Part shown: piece after piece, positions 16,224 to 25,023 of the stretch
How positions within the stretch are numbered: position 1 is the stretch's first letter
Layout of the letters: each line of letters opens with the position of its first letter
Origin: Thermodesulfobacteriota bacterium
GTDB lineage: Bacteria > Desulfobacterota > GWC2-55-46
Length of the DNA stretch: 64,000 nt
Direction: 5' to 3'
Assembly (NCBI GenBank): GCA_030583865.1
Contig: CP129479.1
Span: 124,001-188,000 of the forward strand
The notes under the pieces: generated by a model
Seen by the model: only the letters and a program-made list of their open reading frames with translations
Databases searched by the model: none
What the model was told of the DNA's origin: nothing
Program-made: the position numbers and the translations under genes

Positions 16224-16949
16224 CTACTCTACTATCTGATAGGTTTTGCGTATGAATTTCTTGTCGAGCGCCTCGAAATGCCACCATTCTATCGGGATCC
16301 CCTGAAAACCCGCGGCGTACATCACCTTCCGGAGGAGCCTCCGGTTTGATAGCTGCTCTTCAGTAAGCTTTCCTTCCTTCAAGAACCTCTCCTCGAAGCG
16401 GGGCTCGGCGAGCTCCCCGAAATAATCTATAGGCGTGCCCATGTCGAGCCTGTTCCCCTCCATGTCGCAAATGGTTATGTCCACGGCAAAGCCGTAGTTG
16501 TGGATCGAGCCCCTGCTCGGGTCTGCCACGTAGCGCTGCATGGGGCTCCTTGAAAGGCGGGTCCACATCATTTGGGATACCCTCCTGGGACGGAGCGCGT
16601 CTGCCACAAGGAGCGTAAGCTCCGGTCTCATTTCCCTGAGATATTTGTTCGCGAGGGCGAGCTTTACTGCCGCCTCTTCCCGCAAATAGGCCCTCTTCAA
16701 GCCGCCGTATACGGCCTCGCGCATGAAATTGTCCTCGGAAGCGTACTTGAGCTCCACCCTGATATGGGGGTCGAGCGCCTGGACGTCAACGAAACCGAGC
16801 GGCACGAGGGCGGCTTCGGAAAAAGGAAGCATCTCACCGGCTGCCTGGGCCAGTGGATCGCTTTCAGCCTGTGCAGCAGAATGGGGGAAAAGAGGAACGA
16901 GCGAAAGCGCGAGCAAGGCCGGGAAAAGATGGAAACGGAAAGAAACCAA
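16224..16949 (-). CDS. D-alanyl-D-alanine dipeptidase-like (peptidase M15D, VanX/DdpX)
   Basis: About 241 residues from a TTG at 16949, chosen because it starts a clean signal peptide (hydrophobic FPALLALSLVPLFP, cleavage after AAQA). The frame stays open to 17099 but that would overlap the upstream gene. The mature protein has the zinc-peptidase motifs SIHNYGFAVDI (SxHxxGxAxD) and EWWHFE, plus the substrate-binding arginine in LRPRR. Such enzymes cleave D-Ala-D-Ala in the periplasm for peptidoglycan recycling. No vanA/vanH genes are near, so resistance is unlikely to be its role. Confidence 0.82.
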   Translation of the reverse strand: MVSFRFHLFPALLALSLVPLFPHSAAQAESDPLAQAAGEMLPFSEAALVPLGFVDVQALDPHIRVELKYASEDNFMREAVYGGLKRAYLREEAAVKLALANKYLREMRPELTLLVADALRPRRVSQMMWTRLSRSPMQRYVADPSRGSIHNYGFAVDITICDMEGNRLDMGTPIDYFGELAEPRFEERFLKEGKLTEEQLSNRRLLRKVMYAAGFQGIPIEWWHFEALDKKFIRKTYQIVE

Positions 16950-17046
16950 TGAAGACCCTTTCTGGAATAAGAGTAAACCAGATTTCTTCCAATATTTCCA
17001 GAGGTTTGTGCGCCGGGAAGGATGCGGGTACCGTGGGGCCGTGAGC

Positions 17047-19167
17047 TTATCTCTTCTGACCCGCAAGCCAGGCAAGGCCCGCGTTGTAGACGACGTCATG
17101 GCTGCCCTTGTAGATCTTCACTACCGCGCTCTCCGATTCCCTTTCATAGAGGAACGGCACGCCCGCGTCCTCGTAAAGGCGGTCTGAATATGCGACGCCT
17201 CCCAGCCCTGAAGGGAGCGCGTGCCGCCTTGAGACGTACTCTATTTCTTCCTCGGAAAAACGGTCTTCCTCGTCTGCAAGGTCGTTGAAGGCGCGTAGCG
17301 AATGCGCGGGCGGAACGAACTTGTCTTCAGACCCTACGGCAATATAGACCGGGACCTTGCCCCTCGCGTTTTCAAGGTATGTGCTGGGGCTGCGCCTCCG
17401 GCATTCAGCCTCGTGCGCGGTGCCGGAGAGCGGCGGCCCGCCGCAGGAGCTTGCTATCTGGCTTGAGTAGTCGTGGGTGGCGTTCCTGGTATGCGCGTAC
17501 CAGTCCACAAGGTCGTATACGGCGCCCCAGGCAACGACCCCTGCCCATTTTTCCGGGAACCTCCCGGCCATCAGGAGGGCCGCCATGCCGCCGCCCGAAA
17601 AGCCCGCCAGGTATATGCGCGACTCATCGATGCGGGCGCTCCTCTCGGCATATGCGAGCGCGTCCAGGATATCTTTGACCGCCGGTTCAGAGGCGGTTGA
17701 GAGCGGGTTTGTGAAGGCGCCCCTGAAATCGGGCTGGATAAAGACCCAGTCGTTTTTTACGGCCCAGAGCCCGTATGGTATGCCGAAGGACTGGAGGTAG
17801 TCCTCGCTCCAGCTGTGGAGGACTATGAGTAGCGGCTTTTTCCGGGGCGAGCCTGAATCATAAAAAAGGGCAGGCTGGCTGGTCCAGTCGTGGCTGGACT
17901 CGATTGAAACCATAGAGACCTGGGGGACGGCCTTTTTCCAGGCATCCCGCTCCGGCATGCCCCTGAGTGGCGTTTTGGCAAGGCGGGTCAGGGTCTTGAA
18001 TTCTTCCTTTTCGATAAGGCCCGTCTCTTCCGCCGCGTAAAGTACCGGGTTTAAGACTGTGACAAGGATGAGGACAGCCGGGACCGTGTATTTGACGAGC
18101 GGCAGGACCTTGATGGCCATGACCACCGAGAGGGACGCGAGGAATATGCCCAGCGCGAATACGGGGATGCCTATGAAGGGGTCCATCAGGTCCGGCGTGA
18201 ACCTGAAGCCAAGCATCCCCCTTTTGGCAACGGCGATGAATATGGCGTGCACGAGATAGATTCCTGGCACGCAGGCCGCGGTCAGGCGGATGAGCTTCCT
18301 GAGATAGCCGGGATTGCCGGAGAGGACCGAAAGCCGAAGGCCCTTTACCAGAACATATATGGAGACGGACATAAGAAGGACGCTGAAGCTGAAGTATTCG
18401 TAAAATATGCCGCTGAATTGGCCGTTGTTTTTTATAACACTCGCGATATACGTGCCGTAGGCGGTTATGAAAAGGCCGAAAAGGAAAAGCAGGAGGAAGA
18501 GGGATTTTTTCAAGGGCGTTAGCTTGAGGTCCTTGAGCATCCATCCCAGCGCGAAATACCCGACGAAGTTGAATACGGAATTCCCGGCGTCCGGAGTGAG
18601 ATAGGTCGCTACCCCGCACCAGGTATCGATAAAGGTGAGGCCCGGGGCAAGCGCAACCCACAAGGCCAGATAATACCAGAGGTGGCGCTGGCGAGTGCCC
18701 CTTGCGTAAAGGCCGATAACGGGGGTAAGGATGTAGAGGCCTAAAATGAGGTACATGAACCACAGGTGGTAATAGACGGGCTCCTTGAGGAGCATGGGGA
18801 TAAAATAGGAAAAGGAGAGGTCTTCGTTGTTCGCGTATATCCTCCAGAGGAAGTAAATCAAGCTCCATATGAGAAGGGGGACGAGGACCCTGGAGAACCT
18901 CCTCATGAAAAAGCTCCCGAGCTTCTCATCCCGGTAGTTGCCTATGAGAAAAAAACCGCTAAGCATTACGAAGACGGGGATGCACCATCTGGAAATCGAA
19001 TCGTAGATATTGCCCGCCCACCAGCGGTAAAGGCTGCCGGCTTCCCCAAGCAGGAGATACGGGGCTGCGGTATGGATAACGATGACCGCGTAAACCGCGG
19101 CTATTTTGAGCACGTCCGGCCAGACGAGATGGTCTTTTCTTTCCGCGCCTCCGCTGTCGTTCGCCAT
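17047..19167 (-). CDS. Acyltransferase-3 / alpha-beta hydrolase fusion
   Basis: 706 residues in two parts. Residues 1 to about 385 are an acyltransferase-3 membrane domain with around ten spans, opening with DVLKIAAVYAVIVIHTAAPY (conserved His) and MLSGFFL. Residues about 400-706 are a soluble serine hydrolase: nucleophile in LAGFSGGGMAALL, acid in VGSEDKFVPP, His in GSHDVVY, the layout of the prolyl-oligopeptidase/esterase group. It could O-acylate and de-acylate a surface glycan, with the hydrolase outside the membrane. The usual fusion partner of acyltransferase-3 is an SGNH domain, so this pairing is less common. It is transcribed alone or with the dipeptidase gene. Confidence 0.85.
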   Translation of the reverse strand: MANDSGGAERKDHLVWPDVLKIAAVYAVIVIHTAAPYLLLGEAGSLYRWWAGNIYDSISRWCIPVFVMLSGFFLIGNYRDEKLGSFFMRRFSRVLVPLLIWSLIYFLWRIYANNEDLSFSYFIPMLLKEPVYYHLWFMYLILGLYILTPVIGLYARGTRQRHLWYYLALWVALAPGLTFIDTWCGVATYLTPDAGNSVFNFVGYFALGWMLKDLKLTPLKKSLFLLLFLFGLFITAYGTYIASVIKNNGQFSGIFYEYFSFSVLLMSVSIYVLVKGLRLSVLSGNPGYLRKLIRLTAACVPGIYLVHAIFIAVAKRGMLGFRFTPDLMDPFIGIPVFALGIFLASLSVVMAIKVLPLVKYTVPAVLILVTVLNPVLYAAEETGLIEKEEFKTLTRLAKTPLRGMPERDAWKKAVPQVSMVSIESSHDWTSQPALFYDSGSPRKKPLLIVLHSWSEDYLQSFGIPYGLWAVKNDWVFIQPDFRGAFTNPLSTASEPAVKDILDALAYAERSARIDESRIYLAGFSGGGMAALLMAGRFPEKWAGVVAWGAVYDLVDWYAHTRNATHDYSSQIASSCGGPPLSGTAHEAECRRRSPSTYLENARGKVPVYIAVGSEDKFVPPAHSLRAFNDLADEEDRFSEEEIEYVSRRHALPSGLGGVAYSDRLYEDAGVPFLYERESESAVVKIYKGSHDVVYNAGLAWLAGQKR

Positions 19168-19295
19168 TATTAAAGCTTAGCAGAGGCCGGAGGGGATGCA
19201 AAAGGCGATGGGACGGGATCTTATGCCGCTCGACCGCGTCGGATATGATCACATTGAATTGAAGAAAGTAAAAATGTTTTTGAAAGACTTAAAGC

Positions 19296-19426
19296 GGCGG
19301 GACTTTAAGGGCTCCGTCCGGCGCCCGGCCGTTCGCTCTGCCCCGCGTTTGCTCGCTTACGCGCCATCTCCCGATGGCGCTCATCCTCGCATCCGCTCGG
19401 CGCTCGCAAACTGTTCGAGTCCCGCC
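19296..19426. repeat. GC-rich structured element (family C), copy 1
   Basis: Bounded by the inverted repeat GGCGGGACT / AGTCCCGCC. The interior is GC-rich with a small hairpin (GCGCCATC-TCCC-GATGGCGC) and ends CGCTCGGCGC...CTGTTCGAGTCCC. The same order of motifs occurs at 19490-19608. It is non-coding and has a T-arm-like right end. Confidence 0.55.
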
Positions 19427-19443
19427 AACTTGATATCGAAATT

Positions 19444-19471
19444 AAAAAAACCGGCCGAAGCCGGTTTTTTT
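19444..19471. terminator. Bidirectional terminator-like hairpin
   Basis: AAAAAAA-CCGGC-CGAA-GCCGG-TTTTTTT: perfect five-pair GC stem with A and T runs on both sides. It lies next to the duplicate tRNA-Leu 3' end and ends minus-strand transcripts from the tRNA side. Confidence 0.8.
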
Positions 19472-19498
19472 AATTTGGTGCCGAAGGGGGGACTCGAA
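19472..19498 (-). repeat. Duplicate of the tRNA-Leu 3' end (27 bp)
   Basis: These 27 bases are identical to 19659-19685, covering the CCA end, acceptor strand and half of the T-arm of tRNA-Leu plus four flanking bases. A direct repeat of a tRNA 3' end is typical of an attachment site left by an integrative element, or of a partial duplication. Confidence 0.8.
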
Positions 19499-19608
19499 GG
19501 CCGCCGCTCGATGCTCCCGCATCTCGCTCTGACCCGCGCGCCTTCCGGCCTTTCTCCCGAAAGGCCTCTTCCTCGCGTCCGCTCGGCGCAAAAGCGCTGT
19601 TCGAGTCC
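19490..19608. repeat. GC-rich structured element (family C), copy 2
   Basis: Bounded by GGACTCGAA and TTCGAGTCC, perfect nine-base inverted repeats of T-arm type. Inside are GC-rich palindromic patches (GGCCTTT-CTCCCG-AAAGGCC) and CGTCCGCTCGGCGC, shared with the copy at 19296-19426. The left boundary lies inside the duplicated tRNA end. Confidence 0.55.
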
Positions 19609-19616
19609 TACCGTCG

Positions 19617-19657
19617 CAAAAAAATAAGGGGCTTGGTCTTTTTTTGACCAAACCCCT
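19617..19657 (-). terminator. Rho-independent terminator of secG/tRNA-Leu
   Basis: On the minus strand GGGGTTTGGTC pairs with GACCAAGCCCC (11 pairs, one G-T) around a seven-A loop, followed by TTATTTTTTT. It starts 5 bp after the tRNA CCA. Confidence 0.92.
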
Positions 19658-19662
19658 CAATT

Positions 19663-19747
<85 letters not shown>

Positions 19748-19885
19748 TTTCAGAGGGACTTTAAGACTAAAAAAAGGCCTTTGCGGGCCCTTTTAGAAGC
19801 GTCTTACTCCTGTCCCGATGCGCCCATCGGTAGCTGAAAAATTAACATGAAGCCCTGATGCCAGTCAAGGGATTAATCCCCTTTC

Positions 19886-20218
19886 CTACTCTGCGGGCGT
19901 GCCCGGCTGTGTAGAAGGCGTTTCAGGCGGGGCTGCCGGCGCGGTCGCGGCCGGCACATCGTCCATTATCGACCTGGTCCGGTCTTTCCCGGACATGTAA
20001 GTCAGGGCAAGCGAGGTCAGCATGAAGGTCGCAGCGCACGCGTATGTTATCTTGGCGAGCATTGTCGCCGGCCCGGCGCTCCCGAAGATCGTCTGGGACG
20101 AGGAAGACGAGCCGCCGAATGTGGAGCCTATGGAAGCCCCCTTCCCGACCTGCAGGAGCACGGCCCCTATCATAACGATGCTAACAAGAATATGTATTAT
20201 GAGGAGAACAGTAAACAC
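19886..20218 (-). CDS. secG: Protein-export membrane protein SecG
   Basis: A 110-residue SecG with two membrane spans (about 3-22 and 52-72) and the conserved cytoplasmic loop LLQVGKGASIGSTFGGSSSSSQTIFG. SecG assists SecYE in export. The C-terminal tail is alanine- and proline-rich, longer than usual but ordinary. It follows tpiA with a gap of about 150 bp, giving the frequent order gap-pgk-tpiA-secG-tRNA-Leu. Confidence 0.96.
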   Translation of the reverse strand: MFTVLLIIHILVSIVMIGAVLLQVGKGASIGSTFGGSSSSSQTIFGSAGPATMLAKITYACAATFMLTSLALTYMSGKDRTRSIMDDVPAATAPAAPPETPSTQPGTPAE

Positions 20219-20372
20219 CAGAATCCTCCGGAATGCCCGAATGCGCTTACGGCCTAACGGGCGCAGGTTTTGCCCTTAAAATAGGTATTTTAACCATACC
20301 GAAAGGAAAAAGCAAGAGGGAAGATTGCGGAAGCTGCGAAGGGGCTGTCCCCGGGGAAACCGGGCGGCTGTA

Positions 20373-21128
20373 TCAGAGCGGCTGGAAGCCGACTATCCGG
20401 GCGAAGTCCTCGGCCTTGAGGCTAGCGCCCCCCACGAGCGCGCCATCGATGTTCGGCTGGGCCATGAGCTCGTCAATGTTGTCGGGCTTTACGGACCCCC
20501 CGTAGATTATGCGGACATTACGGACCGACTCGCGGTCAGAAAGCTCATGCAGGAGCTCGCGTATGGAGTTATGCACCTCCTCGGCCTCCTGGGACTTTGC
20601 CGTCTTTCCGGTGCCTATGGCCCAGACCGGCTCGTAGGCTATCGTGACCTCCTTCATCGCGGAGCCCGCTAGCCCCGAAAGTGCGCCGGAAACCTGCGTC
20701 CTTACCCTTGAGAGGGTCTTCCCGGCCTCCCGCTCATCAAGCGTTTCGCCCACGCAGACTATAGGCCTAAGCCCGTGCCTCAAAGCGGCAAGGACTTTCC
20801 TGTTGACGGTCTCGTCGGACTCGCCGAAGAGCTGGCGGCGCTCCGAGTGGCCGATTATCACATACTTGCATCCCGTTGACTTGAGCATCTCCCCGGATAT
20901 CTCTCCGGTATATGCCCCGCTCTTCTCCCAGAAGAGGTCCTGGCCGGCGAGCTTGATGTCGCTATCGGCAAGGAGGTGGTTCAGGTGATGGAGGGATGTA
21001 AACGGGGGGGCTATTACTATTTCGACCGCATGGACGTTCCTGAGGAGGTCCCTGAGCCTGAAGACCAGGGCGGCCCCCTGGTCAATGTCCATGTTCATCT
21101 TCCAGTTTCCGGCAATTAGCGGCAGCAT
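20373..21128 (-). CDS. tpiA: Triosephosphate isomerase
   Basis: 251 residues with all key sites: NWKMN (Lys), IIGHSERR (His), [14 protein letters not shown] (catalytic Glu) and [11 protein letters not shown] phosphate loop. It interconverts glyceraldehyde 3-phosphate and dihydroxyacetone phosphate. It lies 114 bp downstream of pgk. Confidence 0.99.
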   Translation of the reverse strand: MLPLIAGNWKMNMDIDQGAALVFRLRDLLRNVHAVEIVIAPPFTSLHHLNHLLADSDIKLAGQDLFWEKSGAYTGEISGEMLKSTGCKYVIIGHSERRQLFGESDETVNRKVLAALRHGLRPIVCVGETLDEREAGKTLSRVRTQVSGALSGLAGSAMKEVTIAYEPVWAIGTGKTAKSQEAEEVHNSIRELLHELSDRESVRNVRIIYGGSVKPDNIDELMAQPNIDGALVGGASLKAEDFARIVGFQPL

Positions 21129-21242
21129 TCGGCAGTCCCGGGTAGTTTTCGGAGTGGTTTCCTGTCCTCTTCCGCGTTCATCCTGCAGGCGCGTATCGCT
21201 TGCGAATACCCCCTGCCTCGTGCCGAGGCGAGGAGGGATAAA

Positions 21243-22460
21243 TCAGTTTGCCGCCCTGGGCTTTTCCTTCTTCTGCCTGAGCGCCGCTATGCCCGGCAGC
21301 TCGGCGCCTTTCAGGAGCTCGAGGAAGGCGCCGCCGCCTGTGGAAATGTAGCTCATCTTGGCGTACTCCCCGGCCCTGTGCACGGCGACGTCGGTATCGC
21401 CCCCGCCCACTATGGTCATTGCATAGGTGCTGGCAACGCTCGATACCATCGCAAAGGTGCCCCGGCTGAAGGCGTCTATCTCGAAAACGCCCATCGGGCC
21501 GTTCCATACTATGGTCTTCGCGTTCTGAATGGCCTCGGTAAAGAGGGTCACGGTGGCCGGGCCTATGTCAAGCGCCATCCATCCCTTGGGAATCTCCTGG
21601 TAGGTGACTACCTTCGTCTCCGCGTCCGCTGCAAACCTGTCCGCCACTACGAAGTCTACTGGCATGAAAAGCTTGATGTGCTTCTGGCGGGCCTTTTCAA
21701 TGACCTCCCTGGCTGTATCCAGGGCGTCTTCCTCGGCGAAGGAGCTTCCCACCTCGTAGCCGAGCGCCTTGAAGAACGTAAGCGCCATGCCGCCGCCGAT
21801 TATGAGCTTGTCGACCCGGTCGCAGAGCGAAAGGAGCACTCCGACCTTGTCAGAGACCTTTTTCCCCCCTATTATGGCCACGAGCGGCCTAGTGGGCTTT
21901 TCAAGGGCCATGCTGAAATAGGTGAGCTCCTTTTTCATGAGGAACCCGGCCCCTGCCTCTTTTACGAAGTTGGTTATGGCCACGTTCGAGGCGTGCGCCC
22001 TGTGGGCCATCGCGAATGCGTCGTTTATGTAGACGTCGGCGAGCCCGGCGAGCTTCTTGCCGAAGCCCTGGTCGTTCTTCTCCTCCTCGGGGTGGAAGCG
22101 GAGGTTTTCAAGGAGGAGGACGTCCCCGGGGCTCATCGCGTCCACCATCTTTTTCGTCTCGTCGCCCACGCAGTCCGGGGCCATTGCAACGTCCTTTTCA
22201 AGGAGCCTGCCGAGCCTCTTGGCCACCGGCGTAAGGCTCATCTCAGGGACCCTCTTCCCCTTGGGGCGGCCGAGGTGAGAGGCCAGTATGACCTTTGCGT
22301 TCTCGTCCAGGGCGTAGTTTATGGTGGGGAGTACGCCCCGTATCCGGGTGTCTTCCCTTATGTTCTGGTTCTCGTCGAGCGGGACGTTGAAGTCCACCCT
22401 TATGAGGACCCTTTTGCCCCTGAGATTGATCTCGTCAATGTATTTGAGCCCCTGGTTCAA
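21243..22460 (-). CDS. pgk: Phosphoglycerate kinase, TTG start
   Basis: The product has about 405 residues, the standard length, when started at TTG 22460, which has GGAGG six bases upstream; the peptide begins with NQGLKYIDEINLRGKRVLIRVDFNVPLDE. The frame stays open to 22697, but that 79-residue extension is unlike any Pgk. Other marks: SHLGRPKG, GGKKVSDKVGVL, and the C-terminal nucleotide loop GGGDTDVAVHRAG. It makes ATP and 3-phosphoglycerate from 1,3-bisphosphoglycerate. It lies 76 bp after gap. Confidence 0.97.
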   Translation of the reverse strand: MNQGLKYIDEINLRGKRVLIRVDFNVPLDENQNIREDTRIRGVLPTINYALDENAKVILASHLGRPKGKRVPEMSLTPVAKRLGRLLEKDVAMAPDCVGDETKKMVDAMSPGDVLLLENLRFHPEEEKNDQGFGKKLAGLADVYINDAFAMAHRAHASNVAITNFVKEAGAGFLMKKELTYFSMALEKPTRPLVAIIGGKKVSDKVGVLLSLCDRVDKLIIGGGMALTFFKALGYEVGSSFAEEDALDTAREVIEKARQKHIKLFMPVDFVVADRFAADAETKVVTYQEIPKGWMALDIGPATVTLFTEAIQNAKTIVWNGPMGVFEIDAFSRGTFAMVSSVASTYAMTIVGGGDTDVAVHRAGEYAKMSYISTGGGAFLELLKGAELPGIAALRQKKEKPRAAN

Positions 22461-22536
22461 AACCCACCTCCAGCCGCTGGAGACAATATGTCCGTTCGAA
22501 TCGTCAAGAGTGCAGCAGATATCGCGCCGCCGAGGA

Positions 22537-23547
<1,011 letters not shown>

Positions 23548-23607
23548 TTACCTCCATAAGCCGTCATATTTTACCCCCTCAGGGGAGAAAATTCCGAGCG
23601 AAGACGT

Positions 23608-23636
23608 ATCTTAATTCAACAGGCTTATAATGTCAA
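23608..23636 (-). promoter_or_regulatory. Sigma-70 promoter of the gap operon
   Basis: On the minus strand TTGACA (23631-23636) and TAAGAT (23608-23613) are separated by exactly 17 bp, about 60 bp upstream of the gap start. Confidence 0.8.
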
Positions 23637-23658
23637 TCGGACGGCACATGCGAATACT

Positions 23659-23815
23659 TTAGCAGGCTGCTGAAAAAGCCCAATCTGCTGTGTCGTCTTC
23701 AAACTTGGACACTCCGGCGTACAAAATAGTACGCCCCATTCCTCATTTTTCGACTCCTTGCATCTTGAGCTTTTTGAGCAGTCTGCATGATTTTGAGTTT
23801 TTCAGCACCCTGTTA
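23659..23815 (+). repeat. Dispersed repeat family B, copy 2
   Basis: Matches copy 1 (7552-7708) over its length: TTAGCAGGCTGCTGAAAAAG at the left, central hairpin GGCGTAC...GTACGCC, inner arm CTTGAGCTTTTTGAGCAG and outer arm GTTTTTCAGCACCCTGTTA. Its last base is shared with the first base of the adjoining family A copy. Confidence 0.85.
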
Positions 23816-23961
23816 GGCAACCTCTGAAAATTGTTCTTTTCCCCGGATTCCAGGTAGTTATGGGAATAAAGATGCTCGCATATTATAATAATATGCTCCG
23901 CTTTTTATCCCCGGCCTTCCTTGACTGCGGGAAAAACCCTAATTTTTTTATGAGGTTGCCT
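23815..23961 (+). repeat. Palindromic repeat family A, copy joined to family B
   Basis: A 147-bp copy from AGGCAACCTCTGAAAATT to ATGAGGTTGCCT. The inner arms ATGGGAATAAAGATGC and the later GCTCCGC...TATCCCCGG match the family, and the centre (CATATTATAATAATATG) is a fresh palindrome of different sequence from the other copies. Confidence 0.88.
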
Positions 23962-23991
23962 TGAATGATTCCTTCAGGCGCCGCCGCACGC

Positions 23992-24684
23992 TCAAAAACC
24001 GTAACGCTCGAATTCCTTTTTCAGGGCCCCAAGCGAGAGCTGGCCCGGGGCCGTCTTCCTTGAGACCGACCCGTACGTCACAAGGGAGCCTATCATGGGG
24101 AAAAAGACCCTTGAGGCGGCCCCAAGGGCGCCCATGCCGATAACGATCAGGTCTTTATGGGCGAAAAGGAGCCGGGCAAGCCTCCTCAAATCCCCAGGCG
24201 AGCCCACGAATGTAGCGAGCTTTATTATATCAGCGCCCGCTGAGCGGCCTGACTCGATGATTTCGTTGAGCTTTTTATCCCCGGGTGTGGACCTGAAGTT
24301 ATGATAGGATGCTATGACCTTTTTTCTTTTTCCTTTGGCAGATTTTACCACATCTTTGAAGATCCCGCTTGAGCGGGCCTCTATGTCGACGTAATCCGCG
24401 TAAGGTATAAGCGCCCTGAATAATTCGAGCCGTTCACTTTCGGTCAGGCGGGCCGTTCCGCCCTCCGCCCTGCTCCTTATGGTGAGTATGACGGGCAACC
24501 CTGTGATTTTTTTCAATCTTTTGATCGAAGAAGAGACAGGGCCGGGGTCGAGCGAGCGGAAGGTGTCGACCCGGGCCTCGATGAGGCCCGCCCCGCCCGA
24601 GACAGCTTTCCTTGCCGCGGAATCGTTTGCCCCTCCTGTAATGACGGCGGCAGTCCTGGCCTTTCCAAGGCCCCTGGAAGACAT
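23992..24684 (-). CDS. aroD: Type I 3-dehydroquinate dehydratase
   Basis: 230 residues. Type I active-site features: EARVD near the N-terminus (substrate arginine region), His in IASYHNF, Schiff-base Lys in IIKLATF, and GSVSRKTAPGQLSL near the end. It removes water from 3-dehydroquinate in the shikimate pathway. It stands alone, separated from the gap operon by repeats A and B. A fused shikimate dehydrogenase domain is absent. Confidence 0.93.
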   Translation of the reverse strand: MSSRGLGKARTAAVITGGANDSAARKAVSGGAGLIEARVDTFRSLDPGPVSSSIKRLKKITGLPVILTIRSRAEGGTARLTESERLELFRALIPYADYVDIEARSSGIFKDVVKSAKGKRKKVIASYHNFRSTPGDKKLNEIIESGRSAGADIIKLATFVGSPGDLRRLARLLFAHKDLIVIGMGALGAASRVFFPMIGSLVTYGSVSRKTAPGQLSLGALKKEFERYGF

Positions 24685-25023
24685 GGCTGATATCCTTTAA
24701 ACAAATTATTGAAGAGCGGCTGGCCGGAACATGTGAATCGGTATACGTTTACTTAAAAGAAGGCTGGAAGTCAAGGATAAAGCAACTTTCCGGAAGTCAC
24801 TGGCGGGATAGAAAATTTTTTTAATGTAAACCATTTCCAAGATTTAATTTTATGGTTTGATAATATCCTCCGGATTGTATTCGGGGCCGCTCTGTCCCAG
24901 TCATGTTTTCGGCGGCTTTTTTTGCCCCGCACTATTGAAAATCGCAAGTTCCCGAGGTATAATCCCGCTACCGGAACAATTTTTTTCTGGCTTGAACCGA
25001 TTCCAAACGCATTCGGAGTTTAG
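24685..25023. other. Divergent intergenic region, nothing firm
   Basis: An A+T-richer spacer between aroD and the large coiled-coil gene. A TGATAATAT -10-like patch near 24858 lacks a good -35, so no promoter is called. GGAG precedes the start at 25024. Confidence 0.4.
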
